Shown: in pieces, positions 54,797 through 63,868 of the stretch
How positions within the stretch are numbered: position 1 is the first letter of the stretch
Layout: each line of letters opens with the position of its first letter
Assembly (NCBI GenBank): GCA_043778255.1
Contig: JAYWGN010000057.1
Span: 62,001-126,000 of the forward strand
Origin: JAYWGN01 sp043778255
GTDB lineage: Bacteria > Bacteroidota > Bacteroidia > Chitinophagales > Chitinophagaceae
Length of the DNA stretch: 64,000 nucleotides
Direction of reading: 5' to 3'
Notes under the pieces: generated by a model
What the model was told of the DNA's origin: nothing
The model's input: only the letters and a program-made list of their open reading frames with translations
The model's database searches: none
Program-made: the position numbers and the translations under genes

Positions 54797-55738
54797 ATGA
54801 TACGTATTGGCTTAGATATGATGGGAGGCGATTATACACCAACTGAAGCAATAAAAGGACTTATACATTACCTTAATAATTGCCCACCCACAGTACATGT
54901 ATATGTTATTGGTAATCAATTGCAATTACTTACTGCATTACAACAGCAGCCTAACCATAATTATACAATAGTACCTAGTACACAAGTTATTGAATACACG
55001 GAGCATCCAACTAAAGCTTGGAAAAACAAACAGGACTCCTCAATAGTGGTAGGCTTTAATATGCTTAAGGCCGAAACTATTGATGCATTTATAAGTGCTG
55101 GCAATACAGGTGCTATGCTAGTAGGTTGCCACTTTAGCTTAAAGCCATTGCCAGGTATTATACGGCCAGCTATTGCTGCAGTGTGCCCCAAACTTAATGG
55201 TACCACAGGTTTGCTGTGCGATGTAGGGTTAAATGCCGATTGCAAACCTGAACAACTAGCCCAATTTGCAGCATTAAGCAATGTATTAGCCAAAGCAATA
55301 TTTAATATTGAAAGCCCCAAAATTGGCTTACTCAATATTGGAGAAGAAGAAGGCAAAGGCAATACTTTAGCACAAGAAACATATACCTTATTAAAGCAAA
55401 ATACTGCACTCAACTTTGTTGGTAATATTGAAGGAAGAGATATATTTAACGACAAAGCCGATGTAATTGTATGTGATGGATTTACAGGTAATGTAGTGCT
55501 TAAAATGGCTGAAGAGCTTTATGAAATTGCTAAGCAAAATGGTATCGATAATCCGTTTTTTAACCGTTGCAACTTTGAAACCTATGGCGGTTCGCCCATA
55601 CTTGGAGTAAGCAAACCAGTAATAATTGGGCACGGTATAAGCCAACATACTGCATTTACCAATATGCTAAAGTTAGCCGAAAGTATGGTAGCCACTAATG
55701 TAATGGCCACTATGGAAACAATACTAGTAGCTGAATAA
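54797..55738 (+). CDS. plsX: phosphate acyltransferase PlsX
   Basis: Converts acyl-ACP to acyl-phosphate for phospholipid synthesis; 313 residues. The family start IGLDMMGGDYTPTEAIKG, the segment SAGNTGAML, and CDGFTGNVVLKMAE are visible. In the usual order, yceD-rpmF-plsX, with fabH often next; here fabH is absent and a small unassigned frame follows. The terminator at 55944-55971 ends the transcript. Confidence 0.96.
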   Translation: MIRIGLDMMGGDYTPTEAIKGLIHYLNNCPPTVHVYVIGNQLQLLTALQQQPNHNYTIVPSTQVIEYTEHPTKAWKNKQDSSIVVGFNMLKAETIDAFISAGNTGAMLVGCHFSLKPLPGIIRPAIAAVCPKLNGTTGLLCDVGLNADCKPEQLAQFAALSNVLAKAIFNIESPKIGLLNIGEEEGKGNTLAQETYTLLKQNTALNFVGNIEGRDIFNDKADVIVCDGFTGNVVLKMAEELYEIAKQNGIDNPFFNRCNFETYGGSPILGVSKPVIIGHGISQHTAFTNMLKLAESMVATNVMATMETILVAE

Positions 55739-55761
55739 ATAATAAGTTTATTAGTTAATAA

Positions 55762-55893
55762 GTGTTTTCAAAATTTCATTCTTTAACCATTCAGTTCAAG
55801 TTAAATCAACTAAATTTTACATTAAATTTAGAAACATTAAAAGCCCTTTTTGATATTGCAACAACGATTCCAAAAGAAGATATACAACGCTAA
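55762..55893 (+). CDS. possible small protein
   Basis: A GTG-start frame of 43 codons between plsX and its terminator. The product reads FSKFHSLTIQFKLNQ at the start and LETLKALFDIATTIPKEDIQR at the end, giving an amphipathic helical pattern. It is not supported by recognised family or ribosome binding site, and may be chance or a decayed gene end. Confidence 0.25.
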   Translation: MFSKFHSLTIQFKLNQLNFTLNLETLKALFDIATTIPKEDIQR

Positions 55894-55943
55894 AAGGGTT
55901 AATATATGCTTACACAATACAGTACCTTTTTTGTTCAAATTAA

Positions 55944-55971
55944 TAATGGCTACAATTACTTGTAGCCATTA
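55944..55971. terminator. intrinsic terminator between plsX and the PQQ-like gene
   Basis: A perfect 12-bp stem (TAATGGCTACAA and its complement) with a 4-nt loop TTAC, followed by CTAGTTTATTATT. Located between convergent genes. Confidence 0.8.
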
Positions 55972-56000
55972 CTAGTTTATTATTATTGGGGTAATTAATC

Positions 56001-57851
56001 TTATTTTAAAGCGTAAGCTTTTATAACATTACCTACAACTACATATACACGGTCAGCAGCTTCATCCACCACATATTGGGGTGTGGTATCACTAAATGTT
56101 ATTTTTTTAGTAACCGTACCAGTATCTTTGTTAAATACTAGCAAACCATTACCCTCGGGCATTTGGCTTAGTATATACAAATTATCTTTAGTGGCTTGGC
56201 TAGCTAAGTACCTTACTTTTGCTGCTGCATACAAATCGCTACCAGTGCCACCTGTTATAGCACCAGCTTGGCTGTTAGGCGTTGCTGTAAGTGTGTTTGG
56301 CCCTGTTTGTACAAAACTAAATTTACCTTTGCTTACCGCATTTACATCCATTGCTGCACCTGCTACACTTAATGCTGCACCAGCAAATTTCATCAATCTT
56401 TTTTTGCTATACCCAATTTCTTTAAAGTTATTGTTATACATCAATTTGCCATCGGCAGTATTAACAGCCGCTACATTTTGATTACTACTAATTACTACTT
56501 TATTACCTGCATCTCTAATGTCAACAATAGCAGTTTCTTTTTCATCATCAAATTTTTTAAGTTCTATATCTTCTGCCACTAATTTGTAAGTAACATCGGT
56601 AAAGTTAAATGCATGTAGTTTTTCCTTGGCATAGGCATATATAATTTTATTATTTTCATCTTTGCCAAAGTTTGGTACACCTTTTATTTTTATATCTTTA
56701 TTCCATACATCTTTACCTTTTTCGTAAGTAAGTATATTGGCTCTTTCGTTGGTTAGGTACATTATACCCTTTGCAGTAGGCTCAGCAAATACTAGTCCAC
56801 CATCTACTTTTTGATCCCACTTATCTTTACCCGTCATATCTACCCATATAAATTTTGTATCTTTTTCATCGCCTTCAATAGCTAGTATACCAGCCTCAGT
56901 ATATTGTACTTGTATTATGTTACCAATACTTGCATCTTTTTTCCATTTCATAGCACCGTTAGCATCCATTATATTTATACCTTTTTCGTTATACACAATA
57001 TAATCGGCACCCATTGGGGTTAGGCCGTTTAAGGCATCTTTCATTTTTATAGGTTCTTTTATAGTGCTGTTACCATCGGCTGTATTTAGTTTATCAATAT
57101 ATTTTTTGTACCCAATAAATAAGGCTTTTGCATCGGCACTTAAGTAGGCATCGTCTACATTATCTTCAAACTCTTTTTTCCAACTTAGTGTACCTATTTT
57201 GCTAATGCAAAAAATTTCTTTTTTATTAACCAATATTAAATTGCCCACAGCATCTACTTGGGGTGCTATGGTAAATGCTGAGTTACCATACGATTTTACC
57301 ATTCGCTTTAATGCACCAATACCAACACCACCCGATTTTTCTTTAGCCAAAGGCACTGTCCATAACTCTTTGGCAGTAGCAAAGTCAACCAAACTAACCG
57401 ATAAAAAACCATCTTTTACACTTTCAATTAACAAACCGTTAAGTGCATTTATAATCATAGTATTACGTACTTTAATACCTTCCTCTTTACTGTCATATAC
57501 TACTTTGCCATCTTTTGCTTGTAGTATCAATGTATTCTTATTGTTGCTTAATGCCAATGTTTTTTGTCTTTCTATTTTTACAAATGGTGTACCATCTATT
57601 ACAGTTATATCATCTTCACTCAAGCCTAGTAAGTTAGTTTTTTCCCATAGTACTGTTTTTGTATCGGGGTCAATGCACATAAGCTTAGCATCGGTACCTG
57701 TTAGTAACTCACCAGTAGCTGCTTGTATCAAAAATTTTGTGTTGCTTAACACACCACCTGCCGATATTTCAAAAATTGGGGTAGTGCTTTGTGCTTTTGC
57801 ACCTATAGCAATTAAGGCTATTATTGCAAAGCATAAAATGTTTTTTTTCAT
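56001..57851 (-). CDS. secreted PQQ-like beta-propeller repeat protein
   Basis: A 616-residue predicted exported protein with a signal peptide (KKNILCFAIIALIAIGAKAQ). Many repeated strand patterns are visible, such as MCIDPDTKTVLWEK, NGAMKWKKDASI and TGKDKWDQKVDGG, in the style of PQQ-binding-like propellers. PQQ binding itself is not shown. A Gly/Ala-rich stretch near 480-520 may be a turn or loop insertion. It is divergent from the M16 peptidase; the partner and role are unknown. Confidence 0.8.
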   Translation of the reverse strand: MKKNILCFAIIALIAIGAKAQSTTPIFEISAGGVLSNTKFLIQAATGELLTGTDAKLMCIDPDTKTVLWEKTNLLGLSEDDITVIDGTPFVKIERQKTLALSNNKNTLILQAKDGKVVYDSKEEGIKVRNTMIINALNGLLIESVKDGFLSVSLVDFATAKELWTVPLAKEKSGGVGIGALKRMVKSYGNSAFTIAPQVDAVGNLILVNKKEIFCISKIGTLSWKKEFEDNVDDAYLSADAKALFIGYKKYIDKLNTADGNSTIKEPIKMKDALNGLTPMGADYIVYNEKGINIMDANGAMKWKKDASIGNIIQVQYTEAGILAIEGDEKDTKFIWVDMTGKDKWDQKVDGGLVFAEPTAKGIMYLTNERANILTYEKGKDVWNKDIKIKGVPNFGKDENNKIIYAYAKEKLHAFNFTDVTYKLVAEDIELKKFDDEKETAIVDIRDAGNKVVISSNQNVAAVNTADGKLMYNNNFKEIGYSKKRLMKFAGAALSVAGAAMDVNAVSKGKFSFVQTGPNTLTATPNSQAGAITGGTGSDLYAAAKVRYLASQATKDNLYILSQMPEGNGLLVFNKDTGTVTKKITFSDTTPQYVVDEAADRVYVVVGNVIKAYALK

Positions 57852-57874
57852 GTAACTAATTATTTTTATTTGTG

Positions 57875-57882
57875 CAAATGTA
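57875..57882 (-). promoter_or_regulatory. -7 box of the PQQ-like gene
   Basis: Minus strand reads TACATTTG, a TAnnTTTG match 24 bp before the ATG. Confidence 0.5.
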
Positions 57883-58035
57883 TATAAAAATGCGATACAG
57901 TTTTTTTTAATATTAGGGTAAAATGCAGTAGCATAAAATTTAGTTTACCGCTTATCTAATTTGTAAATATATATTATAGTCGTAACACAATAATAGGGTT
58001 AATTACCTTACTTTTACAATATAAATAAAACAAAT

Positions 58036-61000
58036 ATGATTGCCAATTTTCGTAAATTATTTTTAAGCGTAAGCTTAACATTACTAGTAGGTATAGTGGG
58101 GCAAGCCCAAAATGGTACCGATGTATTGCCACTTAACCCTAAAGTAACCATGGGTAAGTTGCCCAATGGAGTTACTTATTATATACAACCAAATGCAAAG
58201 CCAGAGCAGAAAGTAGAACTTAGGCTTGTGGTAAATAGTGGTAGTGTAAGTGAAGATGAGGATCAGCAAGGCCTTGCTCACATGTGTGAACACATGGCAT
58301 TTAATGGTACCAAAAACTTTAAGAAAAACGATATCGTATCGTTTTTACAAGATATTGGTGTAGGCTTTGGTAACGATTTGAATGCCTACACTTTTTTTGA
58401 CCGTACCGTGTATATATTACCCATACCAACCGACAAAAAAGAAAACCTCGAAAAAGGATTTCAGGTTATAGAAGATTGGGCGCATAATGTAAGCTACAAT
58501 AATGAAGATATTGATGGCGAAAGACCCATAATATTGGAAGAAAGCCGACTAGGCAAAGGTGCTAATGATAGGATGCAACAAAAATGGTTGCCCGATTACT
58601 TTAATGGTAGTAATTATGCTAATAGGTTGCCAATAGGTAAGGATAATATAATACAAAACTTTAAGTACGATGTTATAAAAAGATACTACCGTGATTGGTA
58701 CCGCCCCGATTTGATGGCCGTAGTAGTAGTAGGCGATATTACCAAAGAAAAAGGGTTGGAAATGATAACCAAACACTTTGGTGGCATACAACCAGTTGCT
58801 AACCCAAGGCCTGTACCTGTTGGTAATTTTCCGGCCTATACGGCAAATAAAGGTTCGGTAATAACCGATAAAGAAGCCACTAGTTACAACATACAAATTG
58901 CATACAGTGCCTTTCCTTATGCTAGCCTCAAAACAATGGATGACTACAAAAATAGTGTAACACAAGATTTGTTTAACGCTATGCTAAATGCACGATTTAG
59001 AGAAATTACCCAAAAGCCCAATCCGCCATTTTTGTTTGCAGGTGGTAGCTTTGGCGGATTTGTAAGAGGGTACAATCAATTTACCCTTAATGCAAGTAGT
59101 GGCACACAGGACCCTACAAGTGCCATAAGTGTACTTGTAAATGAGTTAGAAAAAGTAAAACAATACGGATTTTTGGCTACCGAATTAGAAAGAGCTAAAA
59201 AAAATACGTTGGCTTATTATGAGAGTAGTTTTAAAAATAAAGATAAAACAGAATCGGGCAACTTTGTAGAGGAATATGTAACCCATTACTTAGACGGTGT
59301 GGCTGCACCAGGTATTGAAAATGAATATGCTTATGTAAAAACAATGCTACCAGCAATTACACTAGCCGATATTAATAAAATAGCCGATAGACTTAAAGGA
59401 CAACAAAACAAATTTTACAACATAACAGGACCCGAAAAGGCAGCTGCATTTACCCTACCCACTAATGAAGCATTGGTGGCTATGGCCACAAAAGCTGAAG
59501 CCGAAAAAGTATTGGCTTACGAAGAAAAAGTAATAGCTACCAACTTATTAGCCACCACACCCAAAGCTGGTAAAGTAACCAAACGTACCGAAAATAAAAT
59601 ATTAGGCACTACCGAACTTACCTTAAGCAACGGACTTACGGTTACACTTAAACCAACCGACTTTAAAGAAGATGAAATAGTACTAACAGGAGCTAGGAAT
59701 GGCGGTACTAGCAACTATGGTGTAGCCGATAAGTATAATGGACAATATGCAGGGCAAATACAAGGAGCAATGGGCTACGGCGACTTTGCACCACAAGACC
59801 TTACCAAAGCACTAAGTGGTAAAAAAATACAAGCTGGTGGTAGCTTTAGCGATACTAAAGATAACATATCGGGTAGTAGTACCGTTAAAGATTTGGAAAC
59901 AATGTTTCAGTTATTGCATTTAAAAATAACTAGCCAACGTAAGGATACGGCTTTGTTTAATTCATTTTTGAAAAAACAAAAAAGCCAATTTGCAGCCATT
60001 ATGAGTAACCCACAAGCTGCATTTATTGATACATTCAGCAAGTTTTTATTTGCCAACAACCCCTTAGCACCAAGTGCAGTACCCAACCCCAAAGATTTTG
60101 ATAACATACAGCTTGACCGTTGCCAACAAATATTTAAAGAAAGATTGGGCGACCTTACAGGCATGCAATTGGTAATAGCAGGTAGCTTTAAAGTAGAGCA
60201 AATAATACCACTTATAGAAAAGTATGTAGCTAACCTACCAGCAAGTGGCAAAAAAACAATGTATATAGATAGGAAAGTACGGCCACAACGTGGCAACAAA
60301 CAATTAGAATATAAAGCCGGTAAAGAGCAAAAAAGTTTGATATTACAAGTATTTAGTGGCGAAGTACCCTTTAGCGAAGATTTGCAATTGAAAGCAGAAG
60401 CCCTTACACAAGCTATGAATATAAAAATAATAGAAGAGCTAAGAGAAAAGGTGCAAGGCATATATGGTGGAGGTATATATGGCGGTTTGCAAAAAGAGCC
60501 GTACTCAAGTTTTAACTTTACAGCACAACTACCAACTGGCCCACTTAAGGTAGATACACTTATAAAAGCATTGCGAATAGAAATGAATAAAATGCAAAAA
60601 AATGGCCCCGACCAAAGCACACTCGATAAAGTAAAAAAACAATGGGCAGAGCAAGGTAAAGAACAACTAAAAGATAACAATGCATGGGCTAGCCAATTGC
60701 TAGATGCCAAAGTAAATGGCAGCAATATAGATAGGTTTGTAAACTTTGAAAAATATACCAATGCCATTACAATAAAAGATGTACAACAGGCAGCTAAGCT
60801 ATACCTAAAGCCCGAAAACATGCTAACTGCAGTACTACAACCTACTATAATAGAAGCACCAAAACCAACCGAAGTAAATGGTAGAGCAACAAAAGTAGCT
60901 GCCACTTATGATATAACCGATGTAGATGTAACCGTAGAAGTATATGACAATGCAACAGTTGATGGTGATATAATAAGCCTATACTTTAACCAAGATGTGG

Positions 61001-61212
61001 TGGGCAAAAGCCTAAGCTTAACTGACAAACCACAAACCATAAAATTAAAAGCAAGAAAAGGAACAAATACCATAGTAATGAATGCCGAAAACTTAGGTAC
61101 TACACCACCTAATACTGCTTATATGGTAGTAAAATGTGGTGGTAAAGAGTACAAAATAGAACTAAGCAGCGACCTCAAAACAAGTGGCGCCATAGTACTT
61201 AATTTGAAATAG
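58036..61212 (+). CDS. secreted M16-family zinc peptidase
   Basis: Exported insulinase-type metallopeptidase of 1058 residues with a signal peptide (LFLSVSLTLLVGIVGQAQ). The inverted zinc motif HMCEH is at 82-86, with the third ligand Glu in the ILEESRLGKG region near 168. Two M16 halves follow: the active N-terminal one and an inactive C-terminal one (about 550-935). A beta-rich C-terminal tail (about 940-1058) follows. It probably degrades peptides in the periplasm. Just 22 bp after its stop begins an orphan Rhs fragment. Confidence 0.93.
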   Translation: MIANFRKLFLSVSLTLLVGIVGQAQNGTDVLPLNPKVTMGKLPNGVTYYIQPNAKPEQKVELRLVVNSGSVSEDEDQQGLAHMCEHMAFNGTKNFKKNDIVSFLQDIGVGFGNDLNAYTFFDRTVYILPIPTDKKENLEKGFQVIEDWAHNVSYNNEDIDGERPIILEESRLGKGANDRMQQKWLPDYFNGSNYANRLPIGKDNIIQNFKYDVIKRYYRDWYRPDLMAVVVVGDITKEKGLEMITKHFGGIQPVANPRPVPVGNFPAYTANKGSVITDKEATSYNIQIAYSAFPYASLKTMDDYKNSVTQDLFNAMLNARFREITQKPNPPFLFAGGSFGGFVRGYNQFTLNASSGTQDPTSAISVLVNELEKVKQYGFLATELERAKKNTLAYYESSFKNKDKTESGNFVEEYVTHYLDGVAAPGIENEYAYVKTMLPAITLADINKIADRLKGQQNKFYNITGPEKAAAFTLPTNEALVAMATKAEAEKVLAYEEKVIATNLLATTPKAGKVTKRTENKILGTTELTLSNGLTVTLKPTDFKEDEIVLTGARNGGTSNYGVADKYNGQYAGQIQGAMGYGDFAPQDLTKALSGKKIQAGGSFSDTKDNISGSSTVKDLETMFQLLHLKITSQRKDTALFNSFLKKQKSQFAAIMSNPQAAFIDTFSKFLFANNPLAPSAVPNPKDFDNIQLDRCQQIFKERLGDLTGMQLVIAGSFKVEQIIPLIEKYVANLPASGKKTMYIDRKVRPQRGNKQLEYKAGKEQKSLILQVFSGEVPFSEDLQLKAEALTQAMNIKIIEELREKVQGIYGGGIYGGLQKEPYSSFNFTAQLPTGPLKVDTLIKALRIEMNKMQKNGPDQSTLDKVKKQWAEQGKEQLKDNNAWASQLLDAKVNGSNIDRFVNFEKYTNAITIKDVQQAAKLYLKPENMLTAVLQPTIIEAPKPTEVNGRATKVAATYDITDVDVTVEVYDNATVDGDIISLYFNQDVVGKSLSLTDKPQTIKLKARKGTNTIVMNAENLGTTPPNTAYMVVKCGGKEYKIELSSDLKTSGAIVLNLK

Positions 61213-61234
61213 GGTAGTAGTGGGTTGGGGGTAA

Positions 61235-62245
61235 AGTTATAGGTATGGGTTTAATGGAAAGGAGAATTCTGCCGAAATTAATAGCGGTGCTGTAACCTTT
61301 GAAGCTAGAATTTACGATAGTAGAATAGGTAGGTTTTTTAGTACCGACCCAAGGCAAGGGGAGTATGCTTGGCAAAGTACTTATGTGTATTACAAAAATT
61401 GTCCAATTTCAATACTTGACATAAGTGGTATGGGTGGACTTGGCGATCCCATTACAGTATATGCAGGACCAACGGCAATGCAATCAGCTTTAATGTGTCA
61501 ACATGCATACGGTGATGTAAACGTTGCACTCGAAGGTGGTTGGAAAGTATCTAAGGCTTATAAAAGCACGAAAATTCAAATGACTAATGATGATACAGGT
61601 TTTAAATCCCAGTTATATGAACGTACCATGCCAGATGGAAGTAAGCAATACAATTATACTTTTGCAGGAACTGAAGATGGAGTAGATTGGAAAAATAATG
61701 CTCAGCAAATTATTGGTTTATCAAAACAATACGAACAAGCTATAGATAATGCAAGAACATTAAATCAAAATTTAGAGGGAAGTTTAACGTTTTCTGGTCA
61801 TTCTTTAGGCGGTGGTTTAGCAACGGTGGCTGGTTTGGTAACTGATAAACAAGTAACTACTTTTAATCCTGCATGGATGTCATTACCAACAGCATTAGAA
61901 AATAGTATATTATTTACAGAGCCATTTCAAACTAATTATATTGTAAGTGGTGAAATACTGAATAAAATACAAACTGTAAAAACAAATGTTGAAAAATCAA
62001 TGAATCCAATTAAAGTAATATTTCCGCAACTTTTACTACTGCAACAAAGAGGCGAAAAAAAATTTCTAAGCCCAGATATGTCCATTTGGGAACGTATTTT
62101 TAACGTTAAGGCAGGGATAATATTACACAAAATGCCAGCTGTTATAAAAGCACTAGAAAAAAGTGGATATGAGCATAGTAATATGTCAGATAATATTGAT
62201 GCTTCAGAAAAAGTGAATATACCAAATCAAGCAGTACAAACATAA
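61235..62245 (+). CDS. orphan Rhs C-terminal tip with lipase-like toxin domain
   Basis: The frame is open from 61235 and begins in the middle of an Rhs core: YRYGFNGKENSAE, ARIYDSRIGRFFSTDP and YAWQSTYVYYKN. No start codon is seen until a GTG at 61385 after the core, so it is a 5'-truncated piece, not a full rhs gene. The tip has the nucleophile-elbow motif FSGHSLGGG (Ser about residue 140 from the GTG), as in class-3 lipases. This is the layout of a polymorphic toxin tip. Its stop overlaps the next gene (TAATG). Confidence 0.7.
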   Translation, partial: SYRYGFNGKENSAEINSGAVTFEARIYDSRIGRFFSTDPRQGEYAWQSTYVYYKNCPISILDISGMGGLGDPITVYAGPTAMQSALMCQHAYGDVNVALEGGWKVSKAYKSTKIQMTNDDTGFKSQLYERTMPDGSKQYNYTFAGTEDGVDWKNNAQQIIGLSKQYEQAIDNARTLNQNLEGSLTFSGHSLGGGLATVAGLVTDKQVTTFNPAWMSLPTALENSILFTEPFQTNYIVSGEILNKIQTVKTNVEKSMNPIKVIFPQLLLLQQRGEKKFLSPDMSIWERIFNVKAGIILHKMPAVIKALEKSGYEHSNMSDNIDASEKVNIPNQAVQT

Positions 62246-63051
62246 TGAAAGCAAAAATATATTTACTTAATATTGTAACAATTCTAATGTCCTGCAACTT
62301 TTCGCAATTTAGTACCAATGAATTACCAGGGTTTAATTTTGATAATTTCAAAAACACTCCTGTTAAAGATTTAGCTATTGCCGCTAGAAATAATAATATT
62401 GATAAAATTGAAACAATACTCAAAAATAACACTCTAGAAATTGATTATGCTGAAACTAAGTTTAATAATAATATTTTACTTTGTGCAGTAGTAAATAATA
62501 AATTAGCCGCAACAGAAAAACTGATACAATTAGGTGCAAATGTTAATTATAAAACCAAAGATGAAGATAGCTTAAATGCAATACTTGCTTGCTGCTTATA
62601 CAATGAAAGTAATGATACAAGTATGCTTTCTTTACTATTAAGATATGGTGTAGATATAAATTCTATTATTACTTCTACTAAAGATTACAAACTAGAAAAT
62701 ACTCCTCTACTTGCTTTAATAACATCTTCAGTTATAGGCAAAAATATGCTTAAGATTAAATATTTAGTTAATAAGGGAGCTAATGTTAATATTTCTTTAA
62801 ATGGAGAAATAAATAATCTTATTAGAAAATCAATAGAGTTAGATAGATTAGATATTCTTAAGTTTTTATTTTTGAACTCTAAAATTGAAATTCCTAAATT
62901 TTATGGTTATATATATCGAGAAACAAATCATCCAAGAAAATTAACTATAATTGAAGCATTATATAGTAACGATTACGTAAAAGGTTCTAAGAATGATAAG
63001 CTACGAACAGAAATTATTGATTTTTTAAAAAGTAAAGGACAGAATAATTAA
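62245..63051 (+). CDS. ankyrin-repeat lipoprotein, likely immunity protein
   Basis: A 268-residue protein with a lipobox-like Cys (ILMSCNF, about residue 14). It has ankyrin-like repeats from about residue 40 on: LAIAARNNNIDKIETIL, LLCAVVNNKLAATEKLIQLGANVNY and MLSLLLRYGVDIN. The ATG overlaps the toxin-tip stop by 1 bp (TAATG), so the two are translationally coupled. Ankyrin-containing immunity proteins are known beside lipase-type toxins; that role here is inference. Confidence 0.7.
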   Translation: MKAKIYLLNIVTILMSCNFSQFSTNELPGFNFDNFKNTPVKDLAIAARNNNIDKIETILKNNTLEIDYAETKFNNNILLCAVVNNKLAATEKLIQLGANVNYKTKDEDSLNAILACCLYNESNDTSMLSLLLRYGVDINSIITSTKDYKLENTPLLALITSSVIGKNMLKIKYLVNKGANVNISLNGEINNLIRKSIELDRLDILKFLFLNSKIEIPKFYGYIYRETNHPRKLTIIEALYSNDYVKGSKNDKLRTEIIDFLKSKGQNN

Positions 63052-63060
63052 ATTATACCC

Positions 63061-63651
63061 ATGGAAATTTTTTTAAATCTCACTTCAATTTTATTCACAT
63101 TTTTTTTTAATTTTCAAGTTGACAATATTGATAGAATAGGAGTCAAAGGGCCTTTGACATTTAATAAATGTAAGTTTATAATTTCTTGGACAAAAATAGT
63201 TAATGAGACTTATTATATACAAGAGTATTTACCAAAAGGAGAAAAAATTGAAAATTTTAGTGAAATGTTAACCGTACATTTATTTACAAAAGATAGTTCA
63301 GTAAACAATGCTGTTGCAATTAAAATAAATGAATTGGACTTAAGAAAAAAATTTGACAACATTTGTAATTATCAAATTAGTAACAGTCCAGATAGTAAGG
63401 AATGGATTGTTGATTTTATAATTAGTGAATCAAAAAATAATGTAATTAATATAGTCGAATTCAATATTTACCGTTATAAACAAATTGAGTTAAATAATTC
63501 AAAAGCACTATTAGTATTTTCATATACAAAAAGAACTTATGGAAAAAATATAAATAACTTTCTTAACGAGTTATCTAAAATTAGAATAGCATTACTTAAT
63601 TCAATGATAAAATTCACCATACCTAAAATTATATTGCGTAAAATTAAGTAA
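63061..63651 (+). CDS. hypothetical protein downstream of the toxin-immunity pair
   Basis: Not recognised. The 196-residue product has a hydrophobic N-terminus (IFLNLTSILFTFFFNF), a signal or anchor, and a soluble part with SPDSKEWIVDFIISES and IVEFNIYRYKQIEL. It starts 9 bp after the ankyrin gene and is probably in the same operon. A second immunity protein or an accessory protein is possible. AT-rich codons and low similarity to the surrounding housekeeping genes fit an accessory module. Confidence 0.6.
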   Translation: MEIFLNLTSILFTFFFNFQVDNIDRIGVKGPLTFNKCKFIISWTKIVNETYYIQEYLPKGEKIENFSEMLTVHLFTKDSSVNNAVAIKINELDLRKKFDNICNYQISNSPDSKEWIVDFIISESKNNVINIVEFNIYRYKQIELNNSKALLVFSYTKRTYGKNINNFLNELSKIRIALLNSMIKFTIPKIILRKIK

Positions 63652-63657
63652 AAACAC

Positions 63658-63740
63658 CCCACTGGCGCAGGTCTTAAGTGAGTAAATATCCCACTGGCGC
63701 AGGTCTTAAGTGAGTAAATAACCCACTGGCGCAGGTCTTT
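63658..63740. repeat. three direct repeats of 32 bp
   Basis: Units at 63658, 63690 and 63722 share CCCACTGGCGCAGGTCTT; the third diverges after CAGGTCTT. A short hairpin (CTGGG-ttctg-CCCAG) follows at about 63752-63766. The repeat is GC-richer than its surroundings. Confidence 0.9.
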
Positions 63741-63820
63741 CATACTAGTGCTGGGTTCTGCCCAGTGCTTTAGGGTTACTTTTTTAGCGGTAATTAGAGG
63801 GGAGAGGAAAAAAAATAAGA

Positions 63821-63868
63821 AATTAAGGAATTAAGGAATTAAGAAATGAAGGAATGGAGGAATGAAAT
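63821..63868. repeat. 8-bp tandem array near the right edge
   Basis: Six units of AATTAAGG-type with increasing divergence (AATTAAGA, AATGAAGG, AATGGAGG, AATGAAAT). The 63652-64000 stretch otherwise holds the 32-bp repeats and no convincing gene. If this is one arm of an element like those at 12.2 and 22.1 kb, the rest lies beyond the window. Confidence 0.8.

Noticed and set aside
57199..57855. 218-codon plus-strand frame inside the PQQ-like gene
   Set aside because: Antisense shadow; composition and lack of motifs show no coding origin.
59907..60905. Long 332-codon frame on the minus strand inside the M16 gene
   Set aside because: Antisense shadow of a well-supported peptidase gene, with Ser/Leu/Ile-rich composition typical of such shadows.
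63537..63743. Minus-strand frame of 68 codons with CASG/RPAPVG repeats
   Set aside because: It is the 32-bp direct repeat read in frame and lies antisense to the 63061-63651 gene.
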